A program made the position numbers and the translations under genes. Below the pieces are notes generated by a model. That model was not told the DNA's origin and made no database searches. It worked only from the letters and a program-made list of their open reading frames with translations. Of a stretch of DNA of 41,455 bases, positions 29,530-38,159 are shown in pieces. Location of the stretch: assembly GCA_016938835.1 (NCBI GenBank), contig JAFGTW010000026.1, positions 1 through 41,455 of the forward strand, written 5' to 3'. Positions within the stretch are counted from its first letter, which is position 1. Each line of letters opens with the position of its first letter. Origin of the DNA: Patescibacteria group bacterium (GTDB lineage: Bacteria; Patescibacteriota; Patescibacteriia; Patescibacteriales; UBA12465).

Positions 29530-30468
29530 ATGTACATATTACCATTCTCTAAAATTTCTAAAAAAGATGCTGATATTGCTGGCGGCAAAGGAGCCTCTTT
29601 AGGCGAGATGACTCAGACAAAGATTCCAGTGCCACCTGGCTTTGTGATTTTAGCGGATGCCTTCGATCGTTTTTTGGATGAAACTGACTTAAGACAGGAA
29701 TTAGAAGCTTTATTGAAAAAAGTAAATTATAAGGATATTAATTCTGTTGAAGGTTTTTCGGTAAAAATTAGAGCTTTAATTGATAAAGCTCAAGTCCCAG
29801 CTGATTTAAATAAGGAGATTGTGGCTGCCTTCAAAAAATTAAAAACTCCTTTTGTAGCCGTTCGTTCAAGTGCTACGGCTGAAGATTCATCTTCTGCTTC
29901 TTGGGCTGGGGAGTTGGAGACTTATCTAAATACAACTGATAAAACTTTATTAAAAAATGTAAAATTGTGTTGGTCCTCTCTATTTACACCTCGAGCTGTG
30001 TTTTATCGTCATGAAAAAAAGATGTTAAACGCCAAGGTAAGTGTAGCCGTAGTAGTGCAAGAAATGGTGGAATCAGAAATATCTGGAATTGCCTTTACCG
30101 TTCATCCAGTTACTCAGGATAAACGTCAAATGATTATCGAGGCTGGCTATGGTTTAGGCGAGGCCATTGTTTCTGGGTCAATTACTCCCGATGCCTATGC
30201 GGTAGATAAAAAGGATTTTTCTATTATCGATATTAATATTGCTGAACAGGATCGGCAGATTGTTAAATGTTTGCGTCGTGGTGTAAAATGGACGCCAGTC
30301 GCTAAGAAATTACAAGAAAAACAGAAACTGACTGGACAGCAAATAGTGGCATTGGCCAAAATCTGTGCCAATATTGAAAAACACTATAAATTCCCCTGTG
30401 ATATTGAATGGGCTTACAATAAGAAGAAGTTTTATATCACACAAAGCCGTCCGATTACTACTCTCTAA
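29530..30468 (+). CDS. PEP synthase / PPDK N-terminal (ATP-grasp, PPDK_N) domain protein, standalone
   Basis: GGKGASLGEMTQTKIPVPPGFVI, VRSSATAEDSSSASWAGELETYLN, GLGEAIVSGSITPDAY, PCDIEWAYNKKKFYITQSRPITTL; the ORF ends there without the phosphohistidine and PEP-binding domains. Confidence 0.85.
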   Translation: MYILPFSKISKKDADIAGGKGASLGEMTQTKIPVPPGFVILADAFDRFLDETDLRQELEALLKKVNYKDINSVEGFSVKIRALIDKAQVPADLNKEIVAAFKKLKTPFVAVRSSATAEDSSSASWAGELETYLNTTDKTLLKNVKLCWSSLFTPRAVFYRHEKKMLNAKVSVAVVVQEMVESEISGIAFTVHPVTQDKRQMIIEAGYGLGEAIVSGSITPDAYAVDKKDFSIIDINIAEQDRQIVKCLRRGVKWTPVAKKLQEKQKLTGQQIVALAKICANIEKHYKFPCDIEWAYNKKKFYITQSRPITTL

Positions 30469-30499
30469 GTCATTTTTAATTAAATATCAAGCTTATTTT

Positions 30500-30530
30500 A
30501 GCCGCCTTTTTTTAGGGCGGCTTTAGCTTT
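30500..30530 (+). terminator. Rho-independent terminator
   Basis: AGCCGCC tttttttag GGCGGCT followed by a T-rich tract. Confidence 0.75.
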
Positions 30531-30649
30531 TATTTAAGCATTTTTTAGCTTAATGCTGACTTTCACTTTTTAGGGGAAATATGCTAAAATGAAGATAATG
30601 TCCGTAATAGATTTTTGATTTATATTTTTAAGATTTTTTTGCTGCTTTA

Positions 30650-32278
30650 ATGTTTGATTATCTACAACAATTTAATAAGCTCCCCAAAGAACTTAGGGAA
30701 AAAGTATCTTCACCGGCAGCGATGGAAGTTTTGTCGTCTTTGGAGAATAAGTATAAGGTAAACTTGGCTATGCTGGTAATGCAAGTAATGGTTAAGCAGA
30801 TATTAATGAAAGATTTAACTGCTCATTTTATTGCAGAAATGTCTTTAAGCTCAGAACAAGCTCAAGCCTTGAGTCAAGAATTACAAGAAAAATTATTTTT
30901 TTCAGTGGCAACTTATTTGGGCTTAAAAATGGCATCGCCTTTAAGTCCGGAAGATAAAGAATTAGCGCAGTTAATGAAGGATAATGCGATTATTTTGCCT
31001 AGTTCTGATTTAATGAATCGCTGTCGTCAGATTTTATTGACTTATCGCAAAGGAATTAGGACAAAAATTGATACTAGAGCTGCTTTACAGCGTAATGTTA
31101 ATCAAGGTGGTCTTGACCTTGATTCAGCCGCAGCTGATCGTCTACTGCGGGCGCTAGATTTACCCCTTGTTCCTAAACAAGAAGAGATGATTAAGCCAAA
31201 AGCCTCGGCTGAATTAAATAATTTAATTAATCAGCAGGACGGAGCTTCTTATAATTTAAAATCAGCTATTGCTAGTGGGCAGATAAAAACACCAGAATCA
31301 TTAGTGAAAAAATTTAAACAGAATATTTTAGATACGGAACATGAATTAGAAGCTCCAGCAGATGAATTAGAAATAGAGGCTCCAGCAAAAACTTTATATT
31401 TACAAGAAGCATCTAATAATACTCCGGATAAAACAGTTTTTAAACAAGCAGAAGATGTAGCAAAAAAAGAACAAACTAGTGTACAAGTAGCACCAATTAA
31501 CAGCATTATGGCGGTAAAGATGGATAATAAAGCGCTTGTTTCTACAGAGAAGGATAAGCTTGTGAAAAAAAATGTTCAAATTAAAAATAATGATAATGTT
31601 AACACTTCTATTTTAAATAAGCAGGCCGTTTCTGTTGCTACTCAAACACCTAAGACTATTGAAGATAAGTCAAAAATGGCAGAAGTGCAGATGTTAAAAC
31701 CAAAGTCCGCTAAGAGCCTGTCTTTTAAAAAATCTACCTCCGCTCCATCTAATGTCTGGAATAAATTATTTAAAAAGCATATAACAGATCACACAAAGTT
31801 AAATGTTAAAAATAATATTGCCAAGGCACCCGTTTCCAGCCATCATCTAGAAGAGGCAGTGAAGGCAGCAGTTAAAGAAGCATCAATTTCAGCTCGCCCA
31901 TCTGCTGGTAGTGATTTTAAGACAAAAATAGAAGATGTTAAATTAAGACCAAAAGTAATGGGACCTTTGGAGGAGTTGCGTTATTTGGATTTGGTCAATT
32001 TTCGTCGTTTAGGTGCAAATCCTAAAGAAATTACCAATAAAATTACCAATAAAATTCATTTATTAGAAAAAGATGGCTATGATCATATGGTTGAGGGAGT
32101 GAAGGCGTGGCGCCAAAGCCCCGTTAATCGTTTGTATGTGCGTTTAGTCCAAGAAGCGATTATTAGTGATATGACTTTACGTGAGGCTATTGCTGACAAG
32201 CAATCTAAAAGTAAAGATAGTTTAAGCATAGAAGAGATAGAAGCTATTGTTAGTATGAATAATAAATTAATGTTCTAA
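30650..32278 (+). CDS. Hypothetical protein of T4SS-like cluster
   Basis: 542 aa, variable Ala/Lys-rich middle, well-structured C-terminus (GPLEELRYLDLVNFRRLG...), immediately upstream of prgI-like gene. Confidence 0.75.
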   Translation: MFDYLQQFNKLPKELREKVSSPAAMEVLSSLENKYKVNLAMLVMQVMVKQILMKDLTAHFIAEMSLSSEQAQALSQELQEKLFFSVATYLGLKMASPLSPEDKELAQLMKDNAIILPSSDLMNRCRQILLTYRKGIRTKIDTRAALQRNVNQGGLDLDSAAADRLLRALDLPLVPKQEEMIKPKASAELNNLINQQDGASYNLKSAIASGQIKTPESLVKKFKQNILDTEHELEAPADELEIEAPAKTLYLQEASNNTPDKTVFKQAEDVAKKEQTSVQVAPINSIMAVKMDNKALVSTEKDKLVKKNVQIKNNDNVNTSILNKQAVSVATQTPKTIEDKSKMAEVQMLKPKSAKSLSFKKSTSAPSNVWNKLFKKHITDHTKLNVKNNIAKAPVSSHHLEEAVKAAVKEASISARPSAGSDFKTKIEDVKLRPKVMGPLEELRYLDLVNFRRLGANPKEITNKITNKIHLLEKDGYDHMVEGVKAWRQSPVNRLYVRLVQEAIISDMTLREAIADKQSKSKDSLSIEEIEAIVSMNNKLMF

Positions 32279-32279
32279 T

Positions 32280-32714
32280 ATGCAACAATTTACCGTCCCT
32301 CAATTTATTGATGTTGAAAGCAAAATTATTGGTCCAATTACGACCAGACAGTTTTTAATCTTTTTAGGGGCGGCGACTATTATTGGAATTAGTTATAAAA
32401 TTTTTGATTTTGCTCTATTTTTAACTATTGGTATTTTAGTTTTTGTAATCTCTGGCATCTTTGCTTTTTTAAAGATTAATGGACGGCCCTTTCATTTTTT
32501 TGTGTTAAATCTAGTTCAAACTTGGCGTCGCCCTAATTTACGTGTTTGGAATCATTTACTTGGTTATGTTGATCATCTTGACGCTATTAATGTAGTAAAA
32601 GAAGAAAAGCTAAAAGTAGATAAAGAGCCATTTAAATCTTCTCGTCTAGCTGATTTAGCTTTAGTGGTTGATACTAAAGGACGTTATCGGGGAGATAATA
32701 GTACAGAAATTTAA
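32280..32714 (+). CDS. PrgI-family T4SS inner-membrane protein
   Basis: QFTVPQFIDVESKIIGPITTRQFLIFLGAATIIGISY..., two TM, then KINGRPFHFFVLNLVQTWRRPNLRVWNH; located upstream of a VirB4 ATPase. Confidence 0.8.
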   Translation: MQQFTVPQFIDVESKIIGPITTRQFLIFLGAATIIGISYKIFDFALFLTIGILVFVISGIFAFLKINGRPFHFFVLNLVQTWRRPNLRVWNHLLGYVDHLDAINVVKEEKLKVDKEPFKSSRLADLALVVDTKGRYRGDNSTEI

Positions 32715-32718
32715 TCCT

Positions 32719-33408
32719 ATGCCTAAAAAAAATAATTTAGTTAGAAATAAAGTGAACGTATCTACTCAGCAGTATTTAGACATTGCTGAGATTAAGGATG
32801 ATGTGGTTATTATGAAAGATGGTACTTTAAGAGCAGTCCTATTAGCTTCAAGTATTAATTTTGCCCTAAAGAGCGAAGATGAACAAAATGCGGTTATTAA
32901 CTCCTATGTAATGTTTTTAAATAATCTCAGCTTTACGTTGGAGATTGTTATTCAATCACGTGAATTGGATATTGATAGTTATATTACTTATCTGCAAGAG
33001 AAAGAAAAACAGCAAATTAATAAATTGTTAAAAATTCAGACTGCGGAATATATGGAGTATATCAAAGAATTGACTTCTCTTGGCAAGATTATGAATAAAC
33101 GTTTTTTTGTGGTTGTGCCATATGATCCAATGACTGATAAACACAAGGGTTTTTTCTCATTGCTAGGAGAAGCTTTAAAGCCAGCAACTTCAATTAAATT
33201 AAAAGACAAAAGCTTTAAACGTTATAAAGAAATGCTTGATCGACGTTTAGATAGTGTTGTGGGGGGCATGGAGTCAATGGGTGTAAGCGTAGCTCGTCTT
33301 GATACTCAGAGTTTAATTGAACTTTATTATAAAACTTATAATCCAGAAACATCTAAAAATCAAAATTTGGTTGATTTAGAAAAATTAAGAATAGATACTA
33401 CTAACTAA
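32719..33408 (+). CDS. TraC-like / VirB4 N-terminal-like protein
   Basis: Internal ATG at 32719 (MPKKNNLVRNKVNVSTQQYLDIAEIKDDVVIMKDGTLRAVLLASSINFALKSEDEQ) avoids overlap with the PrgI CDS; no Walker A; precedes virB4. Confidence 0.7.
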   Translation: MPKKNNLVRNKVNVSTQQYLDIAEIKDDVVIMKDGTLRAVLLASSINFALKSEDEQNAVINSYVMFLNNLSFTLEIVIQSRELDIDSYITYLQEKEKQQINKLLKIQTAEYMEYIKELTSLGKIMNKRFFVVVPYDPMTDKHKGFFSLLGEALKPATSIKLKDKSFKRYKEMLDRRLDSVVGGMESMGVSVARLDTQSLIELYYKTYNPETSKNQNLVDLEKLRIDTTN

Positions 33409-33416
33409 TCTGAACT

Positions 33417-35318
33417 ATGGTTAATTTTAATAGAGGTGAAGACAAACAAAAAATCACTCTCAATACTCCTATTGGGCTATCTTCTAGTAGTAAGAATCAA
33501 GTTGAGCAGATTGAGGCTGATCCAAAGTTAACTCAGGAGATAATTGAAGAAGAGAAGGCCTTTAGAAGGGGGGTTTTGACGGTGCGCGATATTATTTCGC
33601 CTGCCAGTCTTCAAGTTAATCCAACTCATTTAAGTTTAGGTTCAAAATTTGTTCGGACTTTATTTGTTATTGCTTACCCACGTTATATTAGTGTTGGTTG
33701 GTTTGCGCCAATTATTAATCTTAATCTCACTTTTGACGTATCAATGTTTTTCTATCCAGTTAAAAGCGCTATAATTTTGAAACAATTAAAAAATAAGGTT
33801 GGAACTTTAGAAGCTCAGATTATCTCTGATGCTGAAAAGGGGGCCGCCCGTGACCCTTTACGTGAGACAGCCTTGCGTGATATTGAATATTTACGTGACG
33901 CCCTTACTCAAGGGACAGAAAAATTTTTCCAGTTTTCTTTGTATGTAACTTTATATGCTGATACTTTAGAAGAGCTTGATCGCATGTCTGATCAAGTGGA
34001 AGATATTTTTGGTTCTCGTTTAGTTTATTCGCGCCGTGTTTACTTTCAGGCAGAGCAAGGTTTTAATTCGACATTACCATTAGGAAATGATGAACTTTAC
34101 ATTACTTTTAATATGAATTCATCACCGATTGCCTCTTCATTTCCTTTTATTTCTAGTGAGTTAACCAGTGATAGAGGTATTTTATATGGTATTAATCGTC
34201 ATAATAATAGCTTGATTTTATTTGATCGCTTTTCCTTGCAGAATGCCAACTCAGTTGTTTTTGCTACTTCTGGTGCTGGTAAATCATATGCGATTAAGCT
34301 AGAAATCCTCCGCTCTTTAATGTTAGGAGCTGAAGTTATTGTAATTGACCCTGAATATGAATATAAACATTTAGCAGAGGCGGTTGGTGGCACTTACGTT
34401 AATATTTCTTTGGCTTCGGAAAATAAAATTAATCCTTTTGATTTGCCACGTGCTATTGGTGGTGAAGCTAAAGCTAAAGATATTATTCGTAGCGCTGTTA
34501 TTACTTTAAAGGGTCTGGTGCGCCTAATGTTGGGTAAGTTAAATTATGATGAGGATTCAATTGTTGATCGAGCCTTACTGGAAACATACGCTAAAAAGGA
34601 TATTACCCCAGATTCTGATCTTTCTACTATTGAACCGCCAGTAATGACCGATTTTGAACAAGTATTAGATGGCATGGAGGGTGGCAGTGATTTAGCTTTA
34701 CGTTTGAAAAAATATACCGAGGGTACTTTTGCCGGTTTGCTTAATAGTTCTACTAATGTAGAAATGAACAATCAACTCGTTTGTTTTTCTGTTCGTGATT
34801 TGGAAGATGAATTAAGACCTTTAGCAATTTACACCATTGTTAATTATATTTGGAATACTGTGCGTAGTGAAATGAGGAAACGTATTTTGGTTATTGATGA
34901 AGCCTGGTGGATGATGCAGAATGAAGACAGCGCTAAGTTTATTTTTGCACTGGTTAAGCGTTGCCGTAAATATTATTTGGGCGTAACTACAATTACTCAG
35001 GATGTAAATGATTTTTTAAGCTCTCCTTATGGCAAGGCAATTGTGACTAATTCTTCCTTGCAGATTTTATTAAAACAATCTCCAGCTGCCATTGATTTGG
35101 TTCAAAAAACTTTTCTTTTAACAGAAGGCGAAAAATATCTATTATTAGAATGTGGCGTTGGTGAAGGTATTTTCTTTGCTGGTAATAAACATGTGGCCAT
35201 GAAAGTAGTTGCTTCTTACGCAGAGGATCAATTAATTACTTCTGATCCGCGTCAGTTATTAGAAATTGAAGAGGCTAAAAAAGAATTTGACGAAAGTTTA
35301 GCTCAAGAACAAAATTAG
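33417..35318 (+). CDS. virB4: VirB4-family type IV secretion ATPase
   Basis: FATSGAGKSYAIKLE (Walker A), VIVIDPEYEYKHLAEAVGGTYVN, RILVIDEAWWMMQNEDSAKFIFALVKRCRKYYLGVTTITQDVNDFL (Walker B and Gln motif). Confidence 0.9.
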   Translation: MVNFNRGEDKQKITLNTPIGLSSSSKNQVEQIEADPKLTQEIIEEEKAFRRGVLTVRDIISPASLQVNPTHLSLGSKFVRTLFVIAYPRYISVGWFAPIINLNLTFDVSMFFYPVKSAIILKQLKNKVGTLEAQIISDAEKGAARDPLRETALRDIEYLRDALTQGTEKFFQFSLYVTLYADTLEELDRMSDQVEDIFGSRLVYSRRVYFQAEQGFNSTLPLGNDELYITFNMNSSPIASSFPFISSELTSDRGILYGINRHNNSLILFDRFSLQNANSVVFATSGAGKSYAIKLEILRSLMLGAEVIVIDPEYEYKHLAEAVGGTYVNISLASENKINPFDLPRAIGGEAKAKDIIRSAVITLKGLVRLMLGKLNYDEDSIVDRALLETYAKKDITPDSDLSTIEPPVMTDFEQVLDGMEGGSDLALRLKKYTEGTFAGLLNSSTNVEMNNQLVCFSVRDLEDELRPLAIYTIVNYIWNTVRSEMRKRILVIDEAWWMMQNEDSAKFIFALVKRCRKYYLGVTTITQDVNDFLSSPYGKAIVTNSSLQILLKQSPAAIDLVQKTFLLTEGEKYLLLECGVGEGIFFAGNKHVAMKVVASYAEDQLITSDPRQLLEIEEAKKEFDESLAQEQN

Positions 35319-35329
35319 TATAAAAATAT

Positions 35330-35947
35330 ATGAATCGTAACAAAAAATTAGGGCTTTTTATCATTTTGGTCGGTTTATTAATTATTGCCGCCATTATCTA
35401 TTTTATTTATATTAAACGTAGTTTTGCACCTGAAGCAGTGTTTGTAGAAGAAGCTGAGCCAATCGTGCAACTACCCGCTGTAACGGATACTAGTAGTATC
35501 ACTCCTGGTGATCGTCCTCGTAATTATCAGCAGTATGACATTTCTCAAGAAGAAGCTCATACAACTAATGCTAATGATATTACTAAGCTAGCTTCCGCTT
35601 TTGCTGAACGTTTAGGCTCTTATTCTAATCAGTCAAATTATAGTAATTTTGAAGATCTGAATATTTTTATGACTGATTCAATGCGAGATTGGGCTAAGAC
35701 TTATGTTGAAAAAATGCGTCAGGAAAATCCTTATAGTGGTAGTTATTATGGCGTCACAACTAAAGCAGTTAGCACGGAGGTAAATGAATTTGATGATGAC
35801 TTAGGTAGCGCTGAAGTCATTATCGGTACACAGAGAAAGGAAATTAATTTTAATGGTAGTGAAAATAATTATCAACAAAATTTGCGCCTTACTTTCGTTA
35901 AACAGTCTGATCAATGGTTAGTTGATGGTGCTTATTGGCTTAAATAA
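35330..35947 (+). CDS. Hypothetical single-TM secreted/anchored protein of T4SS-like cluster
   Basis: N-terminal TM LGLFIILVGLLIIAAIIYFIYI; 11 nt downstream of virB4. Confidence 0.7.
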   Translation: MNRNKKLGLFIILVGLLIIAAIIYFIYIKRSFAPEAVFVEEAEPIVQLPAVTDTSSITPGDRPRNYQQYDISQEEAHTTNANDITKLASAFAERLGSYSNQSNYSNFEDLNIFMTDSMRDWAKTYVEKMRQENPYSGSYYGVTTKAVSTEVNEFDDDLGSAEVIIGTQRKEINFNGSENNYQQNLRLTFVKQSDQWLVDGAYWLK

Positions 35948-35948
35948 A

Positions 35949-37295
35949 ATGGCAATTAAGAAAATATACATTTGTTCGCACTGCGACGCCCAATTTCCAA
36001 AATGGAGTGGGCGTTGTTTAGAGTGTGGCTCTTGGGGTACATTATCAGAAAGTATTAGTGATAGCCAAAGTGATAAAAAAACTGAGGCCAAGAAAATAGG
36101 TGATGCTTCTGTGCTTGATTTGCGCAGTTTAAAGAATGATCCAGAAGTAAGGGTAAAAAGTGGCTGGGAAGAAATTGACCGTGTACTTGGTGGCGGCCTT
36201 TTGCCGGGTTCGCTCTTGCTTTTAAGTGGTGAGCCAGGGATTGGTAAGAGTACTTTAGCGGCTCAATTAGCAAATACTCTCGGTGCCAAAGGTGAGGTTT
36301 TATATGTGAGTGGGGAAGAATCAGCCATCCAGGTTAAGAATCGTTTAGAAAGGTTAAAATGCGACTTAAGTCGTCTGCGCTTTATTGGCGAGACCAGTGT
36401 AGAAAAAATAGCTGGCGCTGCCTTGAAGCTGAAACCAACCTTGATTGTAGTTGACTCTATCCAGACAGTTTATTCCTCCTTAATACCTACAGAGGCTGGT
36501 AGTCTTAGTCAGATTAGAGCCGTGGCGGTGAAATTTTTAGAAATTGCTAAAGAATATGGTATTAGCGTTCTTTTAATCGGACATATTACTAAAGATGGTC
36601 AGGTGGCTGGACCAAAATCACTTGAACACATTGTTGATACAGTTTTATCTTTAGAAAATGAACCCGGTAGTAATTATTGCTTATTACGTGCCAGTAAGAA
36701 TCGTTTTGGTTCAGTTCATGAATTAGGAGTATTAGAAATGACAAGTTTAGGTTTTGTAGAAGCGAAGGATCCTAGTTCGGTTTTCTTAGGTTCAGGGGGC
36801 ACAGCTATTCCTGGCTCAGTAATTGGCTGTGTGCTTGAAGGCAGTCGTCCCTTTTTGGTTAACATTCAGGCCTTAGTTACCAAGACAGTTTTTGGCTATC
36901 CTCAACGTAAGTCTAGCGGTCTCGATTTAAATCGTTTACAAGTTCTTAGCGCTGTTATTGCCAAACGTAGTCAAATTAATTTAGTGACTCGTGATATTAT
37001 TTTAAATGTGGTTGGCGGTTTAAAGATAAATGATCCAGCTCTTGATTTAGCGGTTTGTGCAGCGATAATTTCTTCTTATTTAAATAAGTCATTAACTTCT
37101 GGTATAGTAATAATCGGTGAAGTTGGTCTTGGCGCCGAGCTGCGTCCGGTATTTCGCCTTGAACAGCGCCTTAAAGAAGCTGAGAAATTAGGCTTTAAGA
37201 GTGCGATTGTGCCCGAAGGGGCTGACTATAAGTCTGGTAAGCTAAAATTACTGAAAATCAAGAATTTAGGTGAATTGGTGGATTTAATGAAGTAA
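35949..37295 (+). CDS. radA: DNA repair protein RadA
   Basis: CSHCDAQFPKWSGRCLECGSWGTL zinc finger, LLSGEPGIGKSTLAAQLA Walker A, KNRFGSVHELG RadA motif. ATG 35949 is preferred over the ORF track start. Confidence 0.93.
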   Translation: MAIKKIYICSHCDAQFPKWSGRCLECGSWGTLSESISDSQSDKKTEAKKIGDASVLDLRSLKNDPEVRVKSGWEEIDRVLGGGLLPGSLLLLSGEPGIGKSTLAAQLANTLGAKGEVLYVSGEESAIQVKNRLERLKCDLSRLRFIGETSVEKIAGAALKLKPTLIVVDSIQTVYSSLIPTEAGSLSQIRAVAVKFLEIAKEYGISVLLIGHITKDGQVAGPKSLEHIVDTVLSLENEPGSNYCLLRASKNRFGSVHELGVLEMTSLGFVEAKDPSSVFLGSGGTAIPGSVIGCVLEGSRPFLVNIQALVTKTVFGYPQRKSSGLDLNRLQVLSAVIAKRSQINLVTRDIILNVVGGLKINDPALDLAVCAAIISSYLNKSLTSGIVIIGEVGLGAELRPVFRLEQRLKEAEKLGFKSAIVPEGADYKSGKLKLLKIKNLGELVDLMK

Positions 37296-37319
37296 TATTA
37301 GACTTATTTATTATACCTA

Positions 37320-37348
37320 TTGACAAGATATTAAAAAAGTGATATAAT
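37320..37348 (+). promoter_or_regulatory. Near-consensus sigma70-type promoter with extended -10
   Basis: TTGACA - 17 nt - TATAAT, preceded by TGA (TGATATAAT). Confidence 0.75.
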
Positions 37349-37375
37349 GCAGTCATAGTACTTTGAAAAAGAATA

Positions 37376-37431
37376 TTTTAAGGGTTTGTAATAATTGTTC
37401 AATTTTGGTCAATTGTTATAAACCCTTAAAA
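37376..37431 (+). promoter_or_regulatory. Long hairpin in 5' leader
   Basis: TTTTAAGGGTTTGTAATAATTG / CAATTGTTATAAACCCTTAAAA, 22-bp stem with two G.U wobbles, 12-nt loop TTCAATTTTGGT; ends 8 nt before ATG 37440. Confidence 0.75.
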
Positions 37432-37439
37432 AATACATC

Positions 37440-37724
37440 ATGAGAACAACAAAAATAATTATTACTACTATTGGTTTAATTAATGCTTTTATTATGGTAT
37501 TATTAGCTTTCTTCTATATGGCTGATTTTGGAGCAATATTAACGAATAGCACACAAACTGATGGCAGTTTATTAGCAGAGGCATATTTTGCAAATTTATA
37601 TTTATTTATACCGTTGAGTTTTGCCAGTATCATGGCCATTCGATGGAGCAAACTTTCCATGGCTATTATAATATATAGCATTAGATTGCTGGAGCAAGTG
37701 CCATTGCCTAGATTTCTCAAATAA
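37440..37724 (+). CDS. Small hypothetical membrane protein
   Basis: 94 aa, 2-3 hydrophobic segments; upstream promoter and downstream terminator support expression. Confidence 0.65.
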   Translation: MRTTKIIITTIGLINAFIMVLLAFFYMADFGAILTNSTQTDGSLLAEAYFANLYLFIPLSFASIMAIRWSKLSMAIIIYSIRLLEQVPLPRFLK

Positions 37725-37730
37725 AAGATC

Positions 37731-37760
37731 GCCCCCACCTTTTTAATCGGGGGCTTTTTA
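37731..37760 (+). terminator. Rho-independent terminator
   Basis: GCCCCC acctttttaatc GGGGGC TTTTTA. Confidence 0.85.
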
Positions 37761-37780
37761 TTTATAAAAAATAATACAAT

Positions 37781-37813
37781 AAAAAACCTTCGTTGATAAC
37801 GAAGGTTATTTTT
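37781..37813. terminator. Bidirectional hairpin between convergent genes
   Basis: AACCTTCGTT GAT AACGAAGGTT perfect 10-bp stem with A-run before and T-run after. Confidence 0.75.
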
Positions 37814-37822
37814 AGTAATGGA

Positions 37823-38086
37823 TTAAACAATAAAAGCGAAGTTTAGTTTTTTTGCTCTACCAATGATTTTCTCTCTTTTTTGTTTTTTGAATAGGTTCCT
37901 AATTTTTTGTTTATCCTGCTCTGACATGGCCAACCTTTTTAAAGGAATAATTGGCGGGATAGTTTGATCTTCATGATCCTCAATATTTTTTGCATTTTTT
38001 ATCAAGATGGAATTCTTTTCCTTAAAGATATCTTTTGATAAAAAGGTGACACGTTTTTTTCGGTAATTTGCATAATAGATACACAT
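37823..38086 (-). CDS. Small hypothetical basic protein
   Basis: 87 aa ORF ending just before a terminator hairpin on its strand; no motif recognised; start uncertain. Confidence 0.4.
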   Translation of the reverse strand: MCIYYANYRKKRVTFLSKDIFKEKNSILIKNAKNIEDHEDQTIPPIIPLKRLAMSEQDKQKIRNLFKKQKREKIIGRAKKLNFAFIV

Positions 38087-38159
38087 CGGCGGATTTTTTT
38101 AATGAAACAATAGGTGAGCTATAAAATTATATTATCTATTTTTCTAAATTTTGTCAAAG

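Noticed and set aside
32029-32052. Tandem repeat ATTACCAATAAA x2
   Set aside because: Two copies in frame inside a CDS (TNKITNKI); likely simple slippage, not a functional element.
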